5,795 nt of DNA from Planctomycetota bacterium (GTDB lineage: Bacteria; Planctomycetota; Planctomycetia; Pirellulales; Lacipirellulaceae): NCBI GenBank assembly GCA_022615465.1, contig JAKEGR010000291.1:1-5795 (forward strand), in the 5' to 3' direction. The notes beneath the pieces are model-generated. The model was not told the origin of the DNA and did not search any database. It worked only from the letters and a program-made list of their open reading frames with translations. Shown here piece by piece: positions 1-5,795 of the stretch; position 1 is the stretch's first letter, and the number at the start of each line of letters is the position of its first letter. The translations under genes and the position numbers were made by a program.

Positions 1-1095
1 CATGTCAGGGGTCGAAGAAAAAGAATCACTCAGGAGAAGCATACCCGCTTCTCTCGGCCCCTACATGGTTTCACCTTGGTCGAGTTGCTGGTCGTGATCG
101 CGATCGTTGGGATCTTGATCTCGCTGCTCTTGCCGGCTGTTGAGCAGGCCCGCGAGTCGAGCCGACGGATCCATTGCGCTAACAATCTCAAGCAATTGGT
201 GATAGCGATGCAGAACTACGAGGGTACGTATCGCGAGCTTCCCGCGGCTGGCAGGTTTGGCAAGCCGGAGAACGTTTTGTTTGTGAGCTACGGCGTGCGT
301 GTCGACCTGAAGTCGGGGACCAATTTCAGTTGGGTTACATCGCTCTTGCCGTTCCTGGAAGAAGAACCGCTTTACGACCAATTCGACTTCACCAGGCACA
401 TTTCCGAGAATACGCGCGACCCGCAGGGGCATCAGCCACCGTCGCTGCTCTGCCCCAGCGACTCGTCGCGCGGTCGATTTTTTGAGATGCCGTCGGCAAC
501 CGGCGATCGAATCGTTGCGTTCGGCAAAGCCAACTACGCCGCCTGGACCAATCCGTTTCACGTGGATAGTTGGTTTTACTCCGGTGCGATGCGGCTCTAT
601 GGCCAGCGGCTCGAACAAGTGACCGACGGCCTGTCGTCAACTTTGGTGTTCGGCGAGATTCGCACTCGGGATCACCCCCTCGATCAGCGAGGCGCGTGGG
701 CGTTGCCGTGGTCGGCGGCCTCGCTGCTTGCGTTCGACATGCATCCGACAAGCACGAGGACCGCTCCCGGCGGAGAGAGCAACACCGACAAGCAACTCCT
801 GTTGGGTTACCAGCCCTTTCCGGGGAGTTTTGGCCTCACTCAGCGGCCCAATAGTGCGCAGCCTGACGTGCTCTATCAATGCCCTGATATGGCCGAGACG
901 CAACTCGACCGCATGCCGTGCAACACGGCTTGGCGTGGATACATTTCCGCGGCGCCGCGCAGCATGCACGTTGGCGGTGCGAATGCCGCCTTTTTGGACG
1001 GTCATGTTGCCTTCCTGCCAGACGACATTGACGAGTTGTCGATGGTCTACATGGTATTCACCACCGATGGCGAGCAGATCGAAAAGCGGTATTAG
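1..1095 (+). CDS. DUF1559 pseudopilin-like protein, 5' partial
   Basis: A planctomycete-type DUF1559 protein (often annotated as prepilin-type N-terminal cleavage/methylation domain protein). The frame is open from base 1, and no ATG, GTG or TTG occurs in it before the TTG at 76, which lies inside the signal, so the true start is left of the window. The visible leader is very basic and ends in Gly (67-69), followed by FTLVELLVVIAIVGILI from base 70. This is a class III (type IV pilin) signal with the cleavage site after Gly and the conserved Glu at +5 (82-84). After the hydrophobic helix comes the family's ARESSRR...CANNLKQL segment. Near the C-terminus is the typical HVGGANAAFLDGHVAFLPDD motif (from 967). 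By family knowledge it should be cleaved by a prepilin peptidase and held at the inner membrane or in an extracellular pseudopilin structure; its function is unknown. The stop is TAG 1093-1095. The next gene starts 15 bases later, so co-transcription is likely. The family call is very secure; the function is not. Confidence 0.93.
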   Translation, partial: HVRGRRKRITQEKHTRFSRPLHGFTLVELLVVIAIVGILISLLLPAVEQARESSRRIHCANNLKQLVIAMQNYEGTYRELPAAGRFGKPENVLFVSYGVRVDLKSGTNFSWVTSLLPFLEEEPLYDQFDFTRHISENTRDPQGHQPPSLLCPSDSSRGRFFEMPSATGDRIVAFGKANYAAWTNPFHVDSWFYSGAMRLYGQRLEQVTDGLSSTLVFGEIRTRDHPLDQRGAWALPWSAASLLAFDMHPTSTRTAPGGESNTDKQLLLGYQPFPGSFGLTQRPNSAQPDVLYQCPDMAETQLDRMPCNTAWRGYISAAPRSMHVGGANAAFLDGHVAFLPDDIDELSMVYMVFTTDGEQIEKRY

Positions 1096-1110
1096 CGGAC
1101 GGTTGAACTG

Positions 1111-1497
1111 ATGAACCGCAAGATATTGGTGCCGCTGTTTCTCCTGGTGGGCTTGCTGCTGTTACTGCTGGGCTGGGCATGGGCGCGCATCACGCCGACT
1201 GCCGCTTTGTGGAACGACGAACAGGCGCAAGAGTACACCGATGCGGCGCTCGCTCTTCACGGCGCGGCCCATAGCCACGAAGAGGGCGAAAAACACGATC
1301 ACGGGCAGGAAGCGGCTTTGGCTGCCGAACAGGAACAACGGTTGGACGCGGCGCGCGAGCGGTTCGCCAAGATCCAAGGCGATTTGGAGGCCGCCCGCAA
1401 TAACCGCAACCTCATCGCAGAGGTTCTCCAGACCCTCGGTATTGCCGCGGTGCTCTCTGGCGTGCTGCTGCATTTCATCAGCCGGCACGCGACGTAG
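1111..1497 (+). CDS. small two-TM membrane protein with His-rich loop and coiled coil
   Basis: A 128-residue protein that I cannot assign to a named family. Residues about 5-25 form a strongly hydrophobic helix (LVPLFLLVGLLLLLL-like) after a basic MNRK start. Residues about 50-66 are rich in His and acidic residues, with histidines at 50, 54, 56, 62 and 64. Residues about 67-100 are Ala/Glu/Arg-rich and probably form a coiled coil. A second hydrophobic helix spans about 103-123 and is followed by a short RHAT tail. Basic residues at both ends suggest that N- and C-termini are cytoplasmic and the charged middle faces the periplasm. The histidine cluster could bind Zn, Ni or Cu ions; this is inference from composition only. 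The ATG lies 15 bases after the DUF1559 stop with no clear Shine-Dalgarno sequence, so translation may depend on coupling to the upstream gene. A partner role beside the DUF1559 protein is possible but unproven. It is likely a real gene: composition, topology and spacing all fit. Confidence 0.8.
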   Translation: MNRKILVPLFLLVGLLLLLLGWAWARITPTAALWNDEQAQEYTDAALALHGAAHSHEEGEKHDHGQEAALAAEQEQRLDAARERFAKIQGDLEAARNNRNLIAEVLQTLGIAAVLSGVLLHFISRHAT

Positions 1498-1634
1498 GTG
1501 GAATTCCCGGCAGACGTTCGTGAGTGGCCTTTCGGCTCCGACCACACTCTGTCGGCCAAGCGATTGCGTGTCGGTTTAGGATCCTTCATGTCCGCTGACC
1601 TTGCCCAAAGGATGGAAACCGCATCGCGGCGTCA

Positions 1635-1663
1635 TTGAGCCGCCCATGGATTTGCACTATACT
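1635..1663 (+). promoter_or_regulatory. sigma70-type promoter for sat-cysC
   Basis: A -35 box TTGAGC (1635-1640, four of six matches to TTGACA) and a -10 box TATACT (1658-1663, five of six matches to TATAAT) are separated by exactly 17 bases. Transcription would begin near 1670, leaving a leader of about 190 bases before the GTG at 1862. This is the only well-formed promoter I found in the gap and it points at sat-cysC. The elements are seen in the sequence; promoter activity is inferred. Confidence 0.6.
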
Positions 1664-1850
1664 GGCCCCTCCCGCCGGGATGTTGCCCCCATGTTTCTGT
1701 GGGCGCCCCCTCCACGGTTGTCCCTTGGCCGGCAAGCACTTACGGCGTTCTAACGTTGCTCCGTGCAAACAATCGCCGGATCGACAGGCCGATGCGCCTC
1801 GTTGGCAGTCGCTGGGACGCAAACGCTATCACCCCACTTGGAATCGAAAA

Positions 1851-1855
1851 GAGAG
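1851..1855 (+). promoter_or_regulatory. ribosome binding site deciding the sat-cysC start
   Basis: GAGAG, preceded by AAAA, lies 6 bases upstream of the GTG at 1862. It is a modest purine-rich Shine-Dalgarno sequence at the right distance. Together with the family-like N-terminus TSHLIAPHGGKLVDL just after the GTG, it supports 1862 rather than the more upstream GTG at 1763. Confidence 0.55.
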
Positions 1856-1861
1856 TTGAAC

Positions 1862-3586
1862 GTGACAAGTCATCTGATCGCCCCGCATGGGGGCAAGTTG
1901 GTCGATCTGTGTGTTTCTCCACAACGCGCCGCCGAACTCAAGGAGCAGTCTCGTGACTGGCCCTCGTGGGATCTCACGCCGCGGCAATTGTGCGACCTGG
2001 AACTGCTGTGCAATGGCGGTTTCTCGCCGTTGACTGGTTTTCTAAGAAAGGCCGACTATGACTCCGTGTGTCAACAGATGCGGCTCACGGATGGCACGTT
2101 ATGGCCGATCCCGATCACGCTCGACGTATCGAAGGAGTTTGCGGAGAAAGTCCCGGCGGGCGCAAAGGTCGCGCTCCGCGATGCCGAGGGCGTGATGCTC
2201 GCCGTGATTCATGTCGAGGACAAGTGGGAGCCAGACCGCAAAGCGGAGGCCGAGAGTGTGTACGGCACGGTCAGCACGGAGCACCCGGCCGTCAACTATT
2301 TGATGAATCAGAGCAAGCCGATCTATCTCGGCGGCCGCGTCGAGTGCTTGCAGATGCCGATCCATTACGACTATAAATCGCTGCGCCACACGCCGGCCCA
2401 GCTTCGCGAGGAGTTCGCCAAGCGCGGCTGGCGGAAGGTGGTCGCCTTCCAGACACGCAATCCGATGCACCGCGCCCATCACGAACTCACACTTCGTGCT
2501 GCCAAGGAAGAAGAAGCCAACCTGCTCGTGCATCCGGTCGTCGGCATGACAAAACCGGGCGACGTCGACCATTACACGCGAGTCCGCTGCTACCAATCGC
2601 TGCTGCCGCACTACCCACAAAACACGGCGTTCCTTTCGCTATTGCCACTGGCGATGCGAATGGGCGGGCCGCGCGAGGCGATCTGGCACGCGATCATCCG
2701 CAAGAACCATGGCTGCACACATCTGGTAGTCGGCCGCGATCACGCCGGTCCCGGCAAGGATTCGAGCGGCAAGCCATTCTACGGCCCGTATGATGCCCAG
2801 GAGCTTTTGCAGAAGCATGAGGAAGAACTGGGTGTGAAGATGGTTGACTTCAAGCAAATGGTGTTTGTGCCGGATGAAGACACATACTACCCGGTCGACG
2901 AGGTGCCCCAGGGAAAGAAGACGCTCGATATCAGTGGCACGGAACTGCGAGACCGGCTGATGCGAGGCACCGAGATCCCTGCCTGGTTCTCTTACCCGGA
3001 AGTGGTGAAGGAACTGCGCCGCAGCCACCCGGCCCGCGGCAAGCAAGGCTTCTCCGTGTTCTTCACGGGCCTCTCGGGTTCAGGAAAATCGACCATTGCG
3101 AACGTGCTGCTTTCAAAGCTCTTGGAACTGGGCGGCCGGCCCGTGACGATCCTCGACGGCGACCTCGTTCGGAAAAATCTTTCCAGCGAGCTTGGCTTCT
3201 CCAAGGAGCACCGCGACATCAACATCCGCCGCATCGGCTTCGTGGCGGCCGAGATCACCAAGCACCGCGGCATTGCCATCTGCGCGCCGATCGCGCCCTA
3301 CGACAATATCCGCAAGGAAGTGCGGGCAATGATTCAACCGCACGGCGGGTTCATCCTGGTGCATGTCAACACCAGCGTCGAGGAGTGTGAGAAGCGAGAC
3401 CGCAAGGGCCTCTACGCGAAGGCCCGCGCCGGCATCATCAAGGAATTCACCGGCATCAGCGATCCCTACGATGTGCCAAGCGACGCCGAAGTGGTGATCG
3501 ACACACTCGCCCTCAGCGCCGAAGAAGCGGCCCAGGAAATCTTCCTGCGGCTTGAGAAGGAAGGCTACATCGGCGCGGAGGAGTGA
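1862..3586 (+). CDS. sat-cysC: bifunctional sulfate adenylyltransferase / adenylylsulfate kinase
   Basis: A cytoplasmic fusion enzyme that makes APS from sulfate and ATP (ATP sulfurylase), then phosphorylates APS to PAPS (APS kinase). From the GTG at 1862 it has 574 residues, normal for the bacterial Sat-CysC fusion. The ATP sulfurylase part covers about 1-385. It has the nucleotide-binding motif QTRNPMHRAHH (197-207) and GRDHAGPG (291-298), both intact. The APS kinase part covers about 395-570. It has the P-loop GLSGSGKST (403-411), DGD (432-434), CAPIAPY (474-480), and KGLY followed by KARAG and FTGI (from 515). The Ser of the usual ISP motif is Ala (IAP), which I believe is common in this fused class. 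The order sulfurylase-then-kinase matches bacterial and fungal fusions rather than the animal kinase-sulfurylase order. The P-loop and other kinase motifs are complete, so the kinase half should be active, unlike the degenerate C-terminal domain of fungal ATP sulfurylases. The gene has its own promoter and a likely terminator (3613-3653), so it is probably monocistronic. PAPS may serve cysteine synthesis or sulfotransferases. Confidence 0.96.
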   Translation: MTSHLIAPHGGKLVDLCVSPQRAAELKEQSRDWPSWDLTPRQLCDLELLCNGGFSPLTGFLRKADYDSVCQQMRLTDGTLWPIPITLDVSKEFAEKVPAGAKVALRDAEGVMLAVIHVEDKWEPDRKAEAESVYGTVSTEHPAVNYLMNQSKPIYLGGRVECLQMPIHYDYKSLRHTPAQLREEFAKRGWRKVVAFQTRNPMHRAHHELTLRAAKEEEANLLVHPVVGMTKPGDVDHYTRVRCYQSLLPHYPQNTAFLSLLPLAMRMGGPREAIWHAIIRKNHGCTHLVVGRDHAGPGKDSSGKPFYGPYDAQELLQKHEEELGVKMVDFKQMVFVPDEDTYYPVDEVPQGKKTLDISGTELRDRLMRGTEIPAWFSYPEVVKELRRSHPARGKQGFSVFFTGLSGSGKSTIANVLLSKLLELGGRPVTILDGDLVRKNLSSELGFSKEHRDINIRRIGFVAAEITKHRGIAICAPIAPYDNIRKEVRAMIQPHGGFILVHVNTSVEECEKRDRKGLYAKARAGIIKEFTGISDPYDVPSDAEVVIDTLALSAEEAAQEIFLRLEKEGYIGAEE

Positions 3587-3589
3587 AGG

Positions 3590-3599
3590 CTGGCGCCAG
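3590..3599. repeat. 10-base perfect palindrome after sat-cysC
   Basis: CTGGCGCCAG is perfectly self-complementary and starts four bases after the sat-cysC stop codon. It has no loop, so it is a poor hairpin. It may be a dyad binding site or simply chance; short palindromes of this kind are expected by chance in GC-rich DNA. Confidence 0.25.
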
Positions 3600-3612
3600 T
3601 TTACTCCGGCTC

Positions 3613-3653
3613 GACAGCGCGACACGCTGACGGAGTGTGCCTGTCCCCTTTTT
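3613..3653 (+). terminator. likely intrinsic terminator after sat-cysC
   Basis: Starting 27 bases after the sat-cysC stop, the left arm GACAGCGCGACAC (3613-3625) can pair with the right arm GTGTGCCTGTC (3635-3645). This gives 11 base pairs with two single-base bulges on the left and a 9-base loop. It is followed by CCC and a run of five T (3649-3653). This is a reasonable rho-independent terminator for the + strand. On the other strand the same sequence has no T-run, so it would not serve the convergent operon. The right part also resembles a dispersed repeat; see findings. Confidence 0.5.
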
Positions 3654-3693
3654 CAACGGCCAGCTAGAAACCGATTTCGACTGAATTGGGTTC

Positions 3694-4944
3694 TCAAGCC
3701 CCACGACCGAAGTCGGGGATGCTCAACAACGCGCCACCCTTGAGGGCCGACTGGTGAGCAACAATGCCCGGCGCGGTGTAAGCGACGGCCTCGTAAACGT
3801 CGACAGCCGGACGACGATCGTTTTGCAGCGAGTCGATGAACTCGTGCGTGATGAAGGTGTGCGAACCGTGATGGCCGCTGTCGTGGCGGAGCGGCTCTGG
3901 AAGCATGTCCGTCTTCCACCAGTCGGGTTGCTGATAAGGTTCGATATTCGCTTGCGCGCGGGCGAAGCCGCCACTGTCGAGTTCCGTCAGTTTTCCGCTC
4001 CGAACGATGAAGGGGCTGCGTCCATATTCGTCGCAGAGGAAGCTCATTTTATCGCCATGCCACTCGGCCAGTTCGCCGCCGCCGTGGGCGCCGGCCCACC
4101 AGATTTCGACCGTGAACGGGTGGCCGCGGTCGGTCTTGAATTGGGCCGTCTCGTTCCAGAACGGATTGCTGTAGGCATTTTTCTGGAGGGCCGGGTGGTC
4201 GTCTCCCCAGCCTTGGCAGGCGACTTCGACGAGCCGCTCGCCGCTCACGCCAACCAGATGTGCCGTGCAGTGCGTGGGATAGTGCATCGGCGGGAACCCA
4301 TGCCGCCAGGTCGTGCTCCCATCGCCGTTAAACCAGAGGCTTTCCAGGCCGGCGTGGTGATAGACGGATTTCACGGCGTACAGCGTACCAAACTCGCCCG
4401 CCTCGTAAAACTTTCGCGCGGAGATCGTCGGCTGTTGCCAGTAGCTCGTCTCGGCCATCATGAACGTCAGGCCGGTCCGCTTGACGGCGTCGATCAGTTC
4501 TTGACATTCCGCCAGGTTCATCGCGGCCGGCACGGCGCAAACCACATGTTTTCCGGCGTTGAGAACTTCGACGCAATGCCGCACATGGTTCGGCGCTTCA
4601 GTGAAGACGCCAACGGCGTCGATCGAATCGTCGAGGATCAACTTTTCGAGTGATTCGTAGGGCTTCGAGCAACGGTAGGTCTGCATCAACAGATCGCGCC
4701 GGTCGGTTCGCAGGTCGCTCACCGCCTGCACCGTGCAGCCCGGGTGTTCGTGCCAATGGAAAGAACAACCGAATCCGCCGCCGACCACGCCGATGCGGAT
4801 CTTGCGACCGGGCTGGACAGGCTCTTCCCCCGAGGAACGCGTCCAGGCACCCACCGTCGCGGCGAGTGTCGCCGCTGTCGCACCAGAGTGCTTGAGAAAT
4901 CGCCTGCGGGAAACGGGCTGCCGGTTGAAAACGTCGCTGGTCAT
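3694..4944 (-). CDS. Tat-exported Gfo/Idh/MocA family oxidoreductase
   Basis: A 416-residue NAD(P)-dependent oxidoreductase-like protein. The ATG at 4944 is chosen because AAAGGAG (4952-4958) lies 7 bases upstream; a TTG at 4971 in the same frame would add nine residues and lacks support. The N-terminus carries the twin-arginine motif SRRRFLK (12-18) and a hydrophobic Ala/Thr-rich segment, so it should be exported folded with its cofactor. The Rossmann domain starts at about residue 48 with IRIGVVGGGFG (49-59). APNH (117-120) and the GKHV segment (131-134) follow as in the family. The usual catalytic EKP is replaced by AVP (137-139), so the classical lysine is missing. The C-terminal part has HYPTHCTAHL (221-230), HHGSH (358-362) and a terminal SIPDFGR, all typical of a large subfamily in Planctomycetes and Bacteroidota. 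Substrate unknown; sugars or their derivatives are usual for the family. The start lies 23 bases behind the hydrolase stop (4968), so the two genes form an operon. Confidence 0.92.
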   Translation of the reverse strand: MTSDVFNRQPVSRRRFLKHSGATAATLAATVGAWTRSSGEEPVQPGRKIRIGVVGGGFGCSFHWHEHPGCTVQAVSDLRTDRRDLLMQTYRCSKPYESLEKLILDDSIDAVGVFTEAPNHVRHCVEVLNAGKHVVCAVPAAMNLAECQELIDAVKRTGLTFMMAETSYWQQPTISARKFYEAGEFGTLYAVKSVYHHAGLESLWFNGDGSTTWRHGFPPMHYPTHCTAHLVGVSGERLVEVACQGWGDDHPALQKNAYSNPFWNETAQFKTDRGHPFTVEIWWAGAHGGGELAEWHGDKMSFLCDEYGRSPFIVRSGKLTELDSGGFARAQANIEPYQQPDWWKTDMLPEPLRHDSGHHGSHTFITHEFIDSLQNDRRPAVDVYEAVAYTAPGIVAHQSALKGGALLSIPDFGRGA

Positions 4945-4951
4945 CTCAAAG

Positions 4952-4958
4952 CTCCTTT
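4952..4958 (-). promoter_or_regulatory. strong Shine-Dalgarno sequence of the oxidoreductase gene
   Basis: Read on the minus strand, AAAGGAG stands 7 bases before the ATG at 4944. It is the best ribosome binding site in the window and decides the start in favour of MTSDVFNRQP over the upstream TTG at 4971, which would sit across the hydrolase stop codon. Confidence 0.75.
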
Positions 4959-4967
4959 GCGAACAGA

Positions 4968-5795
4968 TCAAATCTTCTTGGATGGCGGCAGGCTGTCCTG
5001 CATGAACTGAACTACTTCGGTTTGGATGATCTTCTGGCGGTCGACTCCGTTGAAGTAGTGATCCGTTTCAAGCCACAAGGCCTTGGAGCCTTCGCCGGCC
5101 GCCTTGTGCAACGCTTCGGCAAACGGGCGCGCCACGAGGATGTCTCTGGTCACGTTAATCATCACCAGCGGCCGCGGGGCAATTTTCCCAACGTAATCGA
5201 CCGGGTCGAGCGACGGGAGCACCTGCTTCGTCTCCTCGGAGGTTTGCTCAGAAAGAACGTCGCCGAAATTCGCGCCACCAACAATCGAACTCATCGCCTT
5301 GATTCGCGGATCATTGGCCACATACGTCAACCCGGTGATCGCGCCCCAACTGATGCCGACGTATCCGATCCGCTCACGATCCACTTCCGGCCGGGAATCG
5401 AGATAATCGACCGCCCGGGAGTAATCGCCGCAATACTGCGCAAATCGCTCGCGATCAAAGTGCCCCATGAGCGGTTTTGGTCTGTCCGGCTGGCGGCGTT
5501 CCCCGCGATCCGGAGCGTCAATGGTTAGCACCACAAAACCGACGTCAATAAACTGCTGACCAATCTCCACGATGTAATCCGTTTTCTTGCTGCCACCAAT
5601 GCCATATTGCAATAACACGGCAGCTCGCGGCGCGCCGGCTCCCTTGGGAAGATAAAGAAACCCGGGCACGCGGTCGCCATGGATCCCATTGAATTCGACG
5701 CGGAGTTGTTTGTGATCCGCCGTGTCGGCAACGACTTCCTCGCGGGCCTTCAGCGGTGCCTCGTGGGCCACTTTGAAGGGAGCCGCCGGCTGCTC
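4968..5795 (-). CDS. alpha/beta hydrolase, dienelactone hydrolase / acetyl esterase type, 5' partial
   Basis: A serine hydrolase of the alpha/beta fold. The frame stays open to the right edge. A GTG at 5771 is possible, but the eight codons before it (EQPAAPFK) look like continuing protein, so the true start, perhaps with a signal peptide, is probably outside the window. Numbering from that GTG: LLQYGIGGSKK (53-63) fits the oxyanion region. GISWG (139-143) is the nucleophile elbow with Ser141. Asp210 in NVTRDILVA is the likely acid, and His238 in TDHYF the likely base. The triad order and spacing match dienelactone hydrolase and acetyl-xylan-esterase-like enzymes, so ester or acyl hydrolysis is expected, but the substrate cannot be read. 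The protein ends in a basic tail (PPSKKI) with stop TGA at 4970-4968. The oxidoreductase gene follows after 23 bases, pointing to a shared operon and perhaps a shared carbohydrate-related pathway (inference). Confidence 0.88.
   Translation of the reverse strand, partial: EQPAAPFKVAHEAPLKAREEVVADTADHKQLRVEFNGIHGDRVPGFLYLPKGAGAPRAAVLLQYGIGGSKKTDYIVEIGQQFIDVGFVVLTIDAPDRGERRQPDRPKPLMGHFDRERFAQYCGDYSRAVDYLDSRPEVDRERIGYVGISWGAITGLTYVANDPRIKAMSSIVGGANFGDVLSEQTSEETKQVLPSLDPVDYVGKIAPRPLVMINVTRDILVARPFAEALHKAAGEGSKALWLETDHYFNGVDRQKIIQTEVVQFMQDSLPPSKKI

Larger units (their letters stand above)
1498..1861 (+). other. intergenic region: promoter and long leader of sat-cysC
   Basis: A 364-base stretch without a convincing gene. 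The first part (1498-1634) follows the small membrane protein gene. It holds only a weak imperfect hairpin (arms near 1522-1527 and 1542-1549) with no T-run behind it, so I do not call a terminator there. A sigma70-like promoter sits at 1635-1663. From the expected transcription start near 1670 to the GTG at 1862 there is a leader of about 190 bases with several short inverted repeats, for example CTTG/CAAG around the GCCGG in 1724-1738. I recognise no known riboswitch. An in-frame extension of sat-cysC back to GTG 1763 is formally open but does not resemble the family. Confidence 0.6.

Noticed and set aside
1522..1549. Possible terminator hairpin after the small membrane protein gene
   Set aside because: The pairing is short and interrupted and no T-run follows.
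1588..1638. A 16-codon ATG open frame in the gap before sat-cysC
   Set aside because: It has no ribosome binding site, overlaps the -35 box, and shows no recognisable features.
1814..1826. GGGACGCAAACGC resembling part of the c-di-GMP-I (GEMM) riboswitch core
   Set aside because: The preceding short GNRA-type hairpin has no equivalent at the right spacing and the downstream conserved GGCCUA segment is absent, so the match is most likely chance.
1635..1859. Open frames of about 74 to 85 codons in the sat-cysC leader
   Set aside because: They are rich in Cys, Pro and Arg as expected for translated non-coding GC-rich DNA, overlap each other in different frames, and lack ribosome binding sites.
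1763..1861. Extension of sat-cysC to the upstream GTG at 1763
   Set aside because: The 33 extra residues do not look like an ATP sulfurylase N-terminus, whereas the protein beginning at 1862 does and has a purine-rich ribosome binding site.
2099..3625. Several minus-strand open frames of 95 to 173 codons opposite sat-cysC
   Set aside because: All lie opposite conserved enzyme motifs, overlap each other, and show no family features; they are shadows.
3754..4653. A 299-codon open frame on the + strand opposite the oxidoreductase gene
   Set aside because: It is fully antisense to a well-supported gene, has no recognisable domain, and is the expected shadow of a GC-rich coding region.

Overview
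The window looks like ordinary chromosomal DNA from a planctomycete, probably of the Pirellulales type. This is inferred from three things: a DUF1559 pseudopilin-like protein (a family hugely expanded in Planctomycetes), a Tat-exported Gfo/Idh/MocA oxidoreductase next to a dienelactone-hydrolase-type esterase, and a fused ATP sulfurylase/APS kinase whose N-terminus starts in the style I associate with planctomycete homologues. The DNA is GC-rich with long antisense shadow ORFs. I see no tRNA, rRNA, CRISPR array, transposase or phage gene.

Left part (1-1497, + strand): a DUF1559 protein whose start lies beyond the left edge, followed 15 bases later by a small membrane protein with two transmembrane segments and a histidine-rich stretch. 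They probably form one transcript. Middle (1498-3653, + strand): a 364-base gap holding a good sigma70-like promoter (1635-1663) and a leader of roughly 190 bases, then the sat-cysC fusion starting at GTG 1862, then a likely intrinsic terminator (3613-3653). The fusion makes PAPS from sulfate in two steps, for sulfur assimilation and/or as sulfate donor for sulfotransferases.

Right part (3694-5795, - strand, convergent with sat-cysC): an alpha/beta hydrolase whose start lies beyond the right edge, followed after 23 bases by the Gfo/Idh/MocA oxidoreductase. The second gene has a strong Shine-Dalgarno sequence that fixes its start at 4944. The tight spacing implies a two-gene operon, plausibly acting on carbohydrate-derived substrates, but no substrate can be read from the sequence.

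I do not see a convincing new biological system. The points most worth a second look are the His-rich membrane protein paired with the DUF1559 gene, the replacement of the usual EKP motif by AVP in the exported oxidoreductase, the long untranslated leader of sat-cysC, and the repeat-like sequence that serves as the sat-cysC terminator.
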